From Echinometra lucunter (lineage: Eukaryota > Echinodermata > Echinoidea > Camarodonta > Echinometridae), in the NCBI GenBank assembly GCA_029962745.1, contig CM057154.1, positions 1,024,955 through 1,088,954 on the forward strand: a stretch of 64,000 nt of DNA, written 5' to 3'. Below, piece after piece: positions 57,977 through 64,000 of the stretch. The notes under the pieces are model-generated. The model was given only the letters and a program-made list of their open reading frames with translations. It was not told where the DNA came from and did no database searches. Made by a program: the position numbers and the translations under genes. Positions within the stretch are counted from its first letter, which is position 1. Each line of letters opens with the position of its first letter.

Positions 57977-59063
57977 GTGAGTCTGTCTTCTGCAGGCCAA
58001 GCCATGGCACCCGTACTCCCGTAGAGTCTAACGTCAGGTCAAAACGGCGTTTTGAATAGCGAAACTAATTGCCGACGAGAACGCGAAATACATTGACTTA
58101 ATCTTCTACAAAAGAGAAGAAAAGTTTTAATTTTACTTACCAGTGATGTTCCTGAGGCTGCCAATTTTCCCCTTTCTGCTTCGTATCTGATGAATGAACT
58201 GAAAATGGTGAATTTTAAGAAGAAAACTGACGCTTATCAGACTCGTAGGTCGACAGCATGCTGTCGAGTAACCAAGCAGTAGAAAGGCATGCTATGTAGT
58301 TTCGGTACAGACTTGTCACGTTTGTGGGATGAGGTCAGTTCAATGACCGAGTACACAGGATGAGTGAGCCATGGTATGGCATTGGCATTGCACTATTTTG
58401 AATGGGGGCTGTGGATGTCACACCAATTTGTTGAATAAAAAGTCTGGAAATCAAACAGAAAAGAAGGATAAAGTCCTCCATTTTTCACAAATTTGTATGA
58501 CAAGTAAACTTTGTTGTAAAAATATCAATTTTGCAAATACAAGTATCATTAGGAAGGCCAATCTGAATTCTGGCACTATTAATCTGCAATAATTTCTAAA
58601 TATATAGTCAAACCTGTATTAGTGACCATCTTTATTGATAGACCTCCTGTGACCTGTCTACGTGGTCTGTATAAGAACATGTATAAAAACCACAGTTTGG
58701 GTTTCCCTTGAACAGTAAATAAAAATATGTGATAAAGGAATCTGTTAATAAATAATAAAGGCCACCTGCCGATAAAGATTGTTTTTCTTCTTTTTCTTTG
58801 AGCAGTCTGTGTACTACAAGGTTTAATTGTATGATGATTGTTTTATTTTCTCGTGCCTGATATCTTCCAGAATGACGGGTGCATGTCAGAAAAAGTGCAT
58901 AGCTCCAACATACAAGGAAGGGGACCTTTCCAAAGGTGAAGCCATCTGCATTGATCGCTGTGTCGCAAAGTACCTGGAGGTCCACGAGAGTATAGGCAAG
59001 AAGTTGACAGAGAAGTCCGCCCAAGATGAGGCCATGATGAAACAGATGCAAGGACAGAGTTAG
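57906..59063 (+). CDS. TIMM10: TIMM10, small Tim chaperone of the mitochondrial intermembrane space
   Basis: Two exons, 57906-57976 and 58871-59063, joined at AACAG-GTGAGT and TATCTTCCAG within an AGA (Arg) codon, give 87 residues (human 90). Tim10 pairs with Tim9 in a hexamer that shields hydrophobic inner-membrane proteins on their way to TIM22. The twin CX3C motifs are both present: CQKKC and CIDRC, spaced as in the family, with [17 protein letters not shown] closely matching human. Before them lies a helix including [15 protein letters not shown]; after them [15 protein letters not shown]. The start is the first ATG, and a 5' UTR of over 100 bases without competing ATG is plausible. Poly(A) signal AATAAA at 59414. 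Second frames antisense to exon 2 are shadows. Confidence 0.97.
58871..59063 (+). CDS. TIMM10: TIMM10 exon 2
   Basis: Completes Arg24, then [18 protein letters not shown] and the second CX3C, ending QMQGQS and TAG. An internal ATG right after the acceptor makes a shorter open frame, but it would lack the N-terminal helix. Confidence 0.95.
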
Positions 59064-59413
59064 TGATGGCCCTCCCTCTAATTAGCCGTGCTGTGTAGGA
59101 TGAGATAATCGGTGCGGACATTGAGCCATTTGTCATCCATATGGCGGAATGTGGGTGGTGGTCACCTTCATCTGTGGTCTGGACAGTGTTGTCCATTTCA
59201 AGGATGCCGATCAACATATGTAGGAAGGTTGAGATAATGAGAGGAGGATGAAGGCCTGAAAATCCAGTCCAGTCCAATCCCATCCAATCCAAATTACTGT
59301 ATTGGCAGAACAACTTCTGCAAAACTGTTTTTCATATTATTATTATTATATAGTTTGATTTACCTAATAATATCATAGTATATTTATGTGGATTGTATCA
59401 TGTTGATGGTGTG

Positions 59414-59419
59414 AATAAA
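59414..59419 (+). terminator. TIMM10 polyadenylation signal AATAAA
   Basis: Canonical hexamer about 350 bases after the TIMM10 stop codon. Confidence 0.6.
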
Positions 59420-61200
59420 GCTCAGTGCCATGTCTGATCAAAATTTCAGTGATATCAATTGATACAGTTCTACCCTGCATTTAATTTCAATGTGACGAGT
59501 GTTGTTATACTATCCCGTATTTGTACAAAGAACATCACATTAACATGTTCCGACTTTGGATATCTTGAGTTTGAATGAAAATTGACTTGTAGAAGTGCTC
59601 TCAACCCCCGGAATGCAATGTAATGTTGGTATAACACTCATTTTCATAGTCTTCATTCTAGGCTTTCTGAGGCACCCTTGTACAGAGATTAATGTCAGAA
59701 TAAGTAACATCAAAATACTCAAATATGGAGGAAATGAGGAGGGAATGTCATTTGCTCCCTTCCTTGATGTTTCCATATTAATTATTGAATACAGTGTATT
59801 GACTATTGACCTTAAAATTGTCACCAAATGACCAAAGGTCCTTCTTAGAGATGATAGTTTGTTTTAAATTAATTTATAGCTCCTCATTAATATTGGATGT
59901 ACTTGTATTTGAGGCATTATTTGATTGATTAGAAAAAGCCACATTCCATTTTTGCGTCAGCATGCTAACAGAATGCTTCAAGGATTGGTCGGATCAGACA
60001 AATAACACTTCATGAACTCAAGTTTTTACATGATAAAGGTGCAACATTCATTTTATATACGCCAAACTTGGACAAGGAAATTACTGTAAGTGAATTATGT
60101 ATGTTTCTGTCACTTTCAACTTGTTGAAATTTCAGTGAAATTTAAAAAATATCAAATAATTGTTTAAAAAATTGAGCTACATGTTTTGTTGAAATCGTCT
60201 GCATTTTATTTTAGAATGTTCTATAAAGCTAGGATGTAAGAATTCTTTAATGGTAACTTAAAGCTTATGTACAGTTTTCATAGCCGACAGAAAATTGGTA
60301 TGAAACTGATTAAATATAGTCTGTCATTGTCCAGCTTGCATTAATGATAATGATATAATAAATTCACTAAATATTTCATGACAAATTATATACTTGTATC
60401 TCTTGTAGTGCGTGATCATCATGTGATATTCCATTTATAATTTCCAGTGAATTTTAGTGCAAATATCTGAAAGGAACACAGTGCTTTGCTAATGCTTGTC
60501 ATGTAGCAGAACCCTTCTGGGTTTTACACGTGTGCATTCACTGGGGTGATGCAAATTGGCATTGTTGATGTTTATGGTCCTATCCTAGAATCAAAACTAA
60601 TTTTTGCCTTTCACTTGCTTGATATTCTGCATCAAGACAGAGGAAACAACATCTTAGTCTGTATCTTCTATTCACTGTCTAAAACTAAAAGCAAAGAAAT
60701 CTGACGAAGGAGATCTTGAGGGCTTAACAAAATTGTACATACATGTAACTTTAATGATCACCACCCTGATACTGATGCATTAGGGGAACAAATGATAAGG
60801 AGGTGACAGACATCTTTACCATGTTTAGTGCTAAAGACTCAAAATTAACTCGGTGTTCGAAAAAAAGGAATTGAATTCAATCTCTGAGAGAACTACATGT
60901 ATGTGTCTGTTGCTCTTCAAGCTCTTTGTACAAGAAGAAAGCATTTTTAATACACCTGTACATGTACATGGATGGAGTATTTATGGACATTGCAATGTTA
61001 TGTCAGCATATGTCATGGAAATCTGAAACTTTTTAAAACACTTAAATTTAAGAGTTCAGATCATATATTATGTTTAATGTGCTCTAAAAAGAAACTTAAG
61101 GATTAATCCTTATTGTTAATGATAGTGTTTTGAGTCGTAGGTTGTCGTATTTTGCTATAAAAATAGACCCTAGTGGCTAGACCGAGATATCTAGGACTAA
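59420..61200. other. Intergenic, no gene seen
   Basis: AT-rich. A block at 60344-60415 (AATGATAATGATATAATAA then TTCACTAAATATTTCATG) recurs at 62916-62985. Short open frames have no recognisable similarity. Confidence 0.55.
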
Positions 61201-61429
61201 GTGTTCGATTGGTTAATGGAGGGTGTGCAGGGGTTATTCTGCATCTCGCAATAGAGAGGAAAGAAAGAAAGAAAAAAAAAGTAATGGGGAATATAAAAAG
61301 TAACAAAGGGAAATTGACAGAGAGAGGAGGAGGGGGGGGGGGGGTATATAGGAAGAGTGGAGATAAAGTGGAAGACAAAGGGTGGGAAGAGTAGAGATAG
61401 AAGAGAGAGTGAGGGTGGGGATGGAGGAG

Positions 61430-62290
61430 ATAGAGGAATGAAGAGAAGGAGAGAGAGAGAGGGGAGGGGAGTCAGAAATAGGGAAATTAAAAGGGGGAAT
61501 ACATGTATACCATTACTGTCGAACTATTATTTGTCTGGTGCTGAATTCACCCAAAAAAGCCTGGAGAAGGCTGAAATATATTCTCTGGATGTTGCCAAAG
61601 TCCCCCCTACCCTTTCCCCAGCGTATTTACCTACCTTCTTGTTTGTGAACAATGTGGAAAAAATATATACATGTATTTTTTTCTCTCCAACTTCCTTTTG
61701 AACATTAAGTATCTTTGAGTTTTACATGTAGATGTTTACAGACTATATGTTACCACGGGCTGCAATCCCTTTAATATACATTTTGAGGGAGGGGGGGGGG
61801 GGGGGGAGGGACATACTGTCCAAAAATCTGACAAGCATTAAAACAAAAAAAAAGGCCTCGGCTCAAAAAATTTGGGGAACATAATATTTTTTGGGAGTGG
61901 GGTGGGGACTTGAATAAAAAATTTGCTGACAATTTTTTATTGAGTGTCTCTTCTATTTTTTTTTTTTTTTTTTTTTTGGGTGGGGGGGGGGGGGCAACAT
62001 ATCCTACTGGCTTTTTCAGGTGTCTTTTACCCCCAAATTTGGGGGAACATACCCTATTGTGGTGTCCCCCACCCCTAAACATATTTTCGGGGGGCCTGAC
62101 CCTCTGCGCCCCCTCCCCTCACCGATTGACGCCCATGATTGTTACTATGCAAGTCGACACAAAAGTGATTGCATAACTGTACATGTATGTTTTGGCACTG
62201 TACTTTCTGTTAGCTATACAAAAGGCCCATTTTCAATGTAATGTTTACGCTGTAAACAATACCCAAGCATTTATGCTCTATCAAAAACAA
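61430..62290. repeat. Diverged tandem duplication, unit 1
   Basis: Purine-rich lead-in, then TTTGTCTGGTGCTGA, GGAGAAGGCTGA, ATTCTCTGGAT, ATTTACCTA and TGCAAGTCGACACAAAAGTG occur in the same order as in 62395-62900. It is longer because of a G/C-run insert at about 61720-62137. Confidence 0.65.
61720..62137. mobile_element. Probable G-run transposon inserted in duplication unit 1
   Basis: Sequence absent from the second unit. Its right end, ATTGACGCCCATG, resembles the CATGGGCGTCA ends of hAT-like elements, and the next bases (ATTGTTACTATGC) resume alignment with unit 2. The left end is uncertain. A similar G/C-rich block ending GACGCCCCTGG lies near 56980. Confidence 0.45.
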
Positions 62291-62394
62291 AGGAAAGAGA
62301 GAGAGAGAGAAAGAGAGGGGGAGAGCGTGAGAGAGTGGGGGTGAGGGAAAGGAGACAGAGCCGGGAGATAGAGGAAGGAAGAGAAAGAGAGGAG

Positions 62395-62910
62395 GTTTGG
62401 AGAGAGAGAGAGAGAGAGAGAGAAGAGGGGGGGGGAAGGGGTGATCATGGTGATGGAAAGTTAAAAATAGGGACATTAATAAGGGGAATAGACCATTATG
62501 GTCGAATGAATATTTGTCGGGTGCTGAGCAAGAAAGACCGGAGAAGGCTGATAAAATCCCGACATCATAATTTTATATTCTCTGGATTTTGGCAAAAATA
62601 TCTCCCCTAGCCCCTCTTCTTGCTGTCCCCCAGGGGTATTTACCTATACATTCTTGTTCTTGAAAAACCCGGTAAAAAAAAATATTTTCTCTCCACCAAC
62701 TTACTTTCTGTCTTGAGTTTGGAGGCTTCTTGACCATTGTCATTATGCAAGTCGGCACAAAAGTGATTGCATGACTGTATGACTGTATCCATGTATTTTT
62801 CGACACTGTACATGTACTTTCTTTCATACAAGGGCCCATTTTGTCACTGTTCACTACTCGATGCAATGTTTACCCCGTATACATTAACCAGCTTTCATGC
62901 TTTATCCCCC
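62395..62910. repeat. Diverged tandem duplication, unit 2
   Basis: Counterpart of 61430-62290 without the insert; short indels and many substitutions, so the duplication is not recent and not an assembly effect. Confidence 0.65.
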
Positions 62911-63306
62911 AAATAATGATAATGATAATGATATAATAAGTTCACTAAATAGTTCATGACAAATTATATACTTGTACCTCTTGATCTTTTTTTTTTTTTT
63001 GTTTTGGGGGGGGGGTATTTTGTTCTTTTCATTTTTGCTAAGTGGATGGTTGAAAGAATACAAAATCGTATTCAATTATCACATTCAGGACAATAATGTT
63101 GGTTCACTGGATTACTAATGGAGTCTAGTTTTAGTGTACACAAAACTACCAAAGGAACAATGTTCAGAGCTTTCTACAGAAATACAGTAGCTACAAACAA
63201 GTAGCCCAAACACAACGATTTTTGCAAGTCACGGAAAACCCGTCTTTAAAAACTGTTGGAAAGCAATTTTGAAGTCATTAGGACTAGTTAAGAGCATTTA
63301 ATCAAC

Positions 63307-63414
63307 ATGCCGTCTTTCCAGATTCTCACCAATGTGAAAGAGACAAGCCTTCCATCAGGCTTCTTCAAGAATTTGACTTCTGTAGTTCAGAAGGCCATTG
63401 GAAAACCCGAAAAG
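63307..63414 (+). CDS. MIF/D-dopachrome tautomerase family, exon 1 (gene continues past window)
   Basis: Thirty-six codons from MPSFQILTNVKE to GKPEK, then donor AAAAG-GTAAGA. MIF-family proteins are ~115-residue trimers with keto-enol tautomerase activity at Pro-1, exposed after Met removal; here the residue after Met is Pro. The pattern P-x-F-x-x-x-T-N-V near the start and GKP at 33-35 is typical. The exon is exactly 108 nt, the same length as exon 1 of vertebrate MIF and DDT, with the intron after the same codon. MIF versus DDT cannot be settled from this exon. Reading on into the intron gives a spurious tail. Confidence 0.88.
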
Positions 63415-63498
63415 GTAAGAACACAAATCGATATAAAATTAGTTTATTTATATTTCACGGACATTTTTCGCTCCTCTCTCTTTCTTTCTCTCCATCCA

Positions 63499-63699
63499 GG
63501 CGCGGTTCTAGAGCATTTTTTTTTTTTTTTTTTTTTTTTGGGGGGGGGCTGCTGGGGGCTAGGAGGATTGTAATGTAATGTATATTAGAATTTAAAAGTG
63601 CACTTTATCGTCCAAAATTTGGGGGGGGGGGGGCTTGGGCATTTTCTTTTTTTTGGGGGGGGGGGGCTTGAGCCCCAAAGCCCCTCGTAGAACCGCGCC
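63499..63699. mobile_element. 201-bp TIR element in MIF intron 1
   Basis: Perfect 12-base terminal inverted repeats, GGCGCGGTTCTA and TAGAACCGCGCC, enclosing T-, G- and C-runs. Flanks are CT-rich, so the target duplication cannot be read. Resembles hAT-like MITEs with CAGGGGCG-type ends. Confidence 0.65.
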
Positions 63700-64000
63700 C
63701 CTCTCTCTCCCTCCCTCTCTCTCTTTCCCTCTCTCTCTTTCTCTTTCATTGCATTTTAATTAAAATTCATAGATTGTTCTGCTCATACAAGTAATATGAA
63801 TAAATGACGCGCACAAGTCCAAAACTTTCTATCAAGGCACGAAATTTTCTTTTCTTTTCCATATCACTGATTTTCATAACTGTTTTGCGCGGTACTTTTT
63901 TGTTGTCTACAGATTCTATTAAGATACCCTATACATGTACTAGTATCATTCGGTTGTGCATGGGTCGGGGGGGGGGGGTGGGGCTGGACCGGAAAAAATG
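63700..64000. other. MIF intron 1, CT-rich then AT-rich
   Basis: CT microsatellite (about 63700-63745) and a G-run near the window end. No second exon reached. Confidence 0.6.

Noticed and set aside
58632..59322. Antisense frames of about 140-160 codons over TIMM10 exon 2
   Set aside because: Shadows of the TIMM10 coding strand and 3' UTR, without recognisable domains or splice support.

Overview
The window is animal (metazoan) nuclear DNA, not bacterial: genes are split by GT-AG introns, introns are long and packed with small transposons and microsatellites, and there is no operon structure. Gene content (an ELOVL6-type elongase, TRAFD1, TIMM10, a MIF-family gene), the frequent ACATGTA motif, poly-G/poly-C runs and high allelic divergence suggest a marine deuterostome, most likely an echinoderm such as a sea urchin. 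The species call is inference.

Layout. 1-9790: ELOVL6-like elongase (minus strand, 2292-3203) with flanks. 9791-10290: 500-N gap. 10291-19907: the same ~9.6 kb again, almost identical but carrying many one-base indels that break the elongase, so it is most simply a redundant contig end. 21277-54396: one large minus-strand gene, TRAFD1-like, which I could assemble into 14 coding exons with all splice phases matching (about 807 residues). Inside it, 27527-39360 and 39861-46600 are two versions of exons 5-11 separated by a second 500-N gap. These two differ by SNPs and by whole transposon insertions, so they look like two haplotypes placed head to tail. 57906-59063: TIMM10 (plus strand, two exons). 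63307-63414: first exon of a MIF/DDT-family gene (plus strand) that runs off the window.

Functions. ELOVL6 elongates C16 fatty acids in the ER; TRAFD1 is a zinc-finger negative regulator of innate immune signalling in vertebrates; TIMM10 is a small Tim chaperone of the mitochondrial intermembrane space; MIF is a secreted tautomerase/cytokine. I see no evidence that they form a functional cluster.

The most interesting content is mobile. The accidental side-by-side haplotypes give natural filled/empty sites: a piggyBac-like element with a TTAA duplication, a TA-flanked MITE, and two Helentron/HINE-like elements. The HINE-like elements have ~13 bp subterminal inverted repeats, hairpin ends and a core of ~160 bp tandem monomers, most monomers carrying a DR1-type nuclear-receptor motif (TGACCTTTGACCT). 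One of them sits about a dozen bases from a TRAFD1 3' splice site. Two hAT-type elements with perfect 8-bp duplications, one nested in another element, lie in the last TRAFD1 intron.
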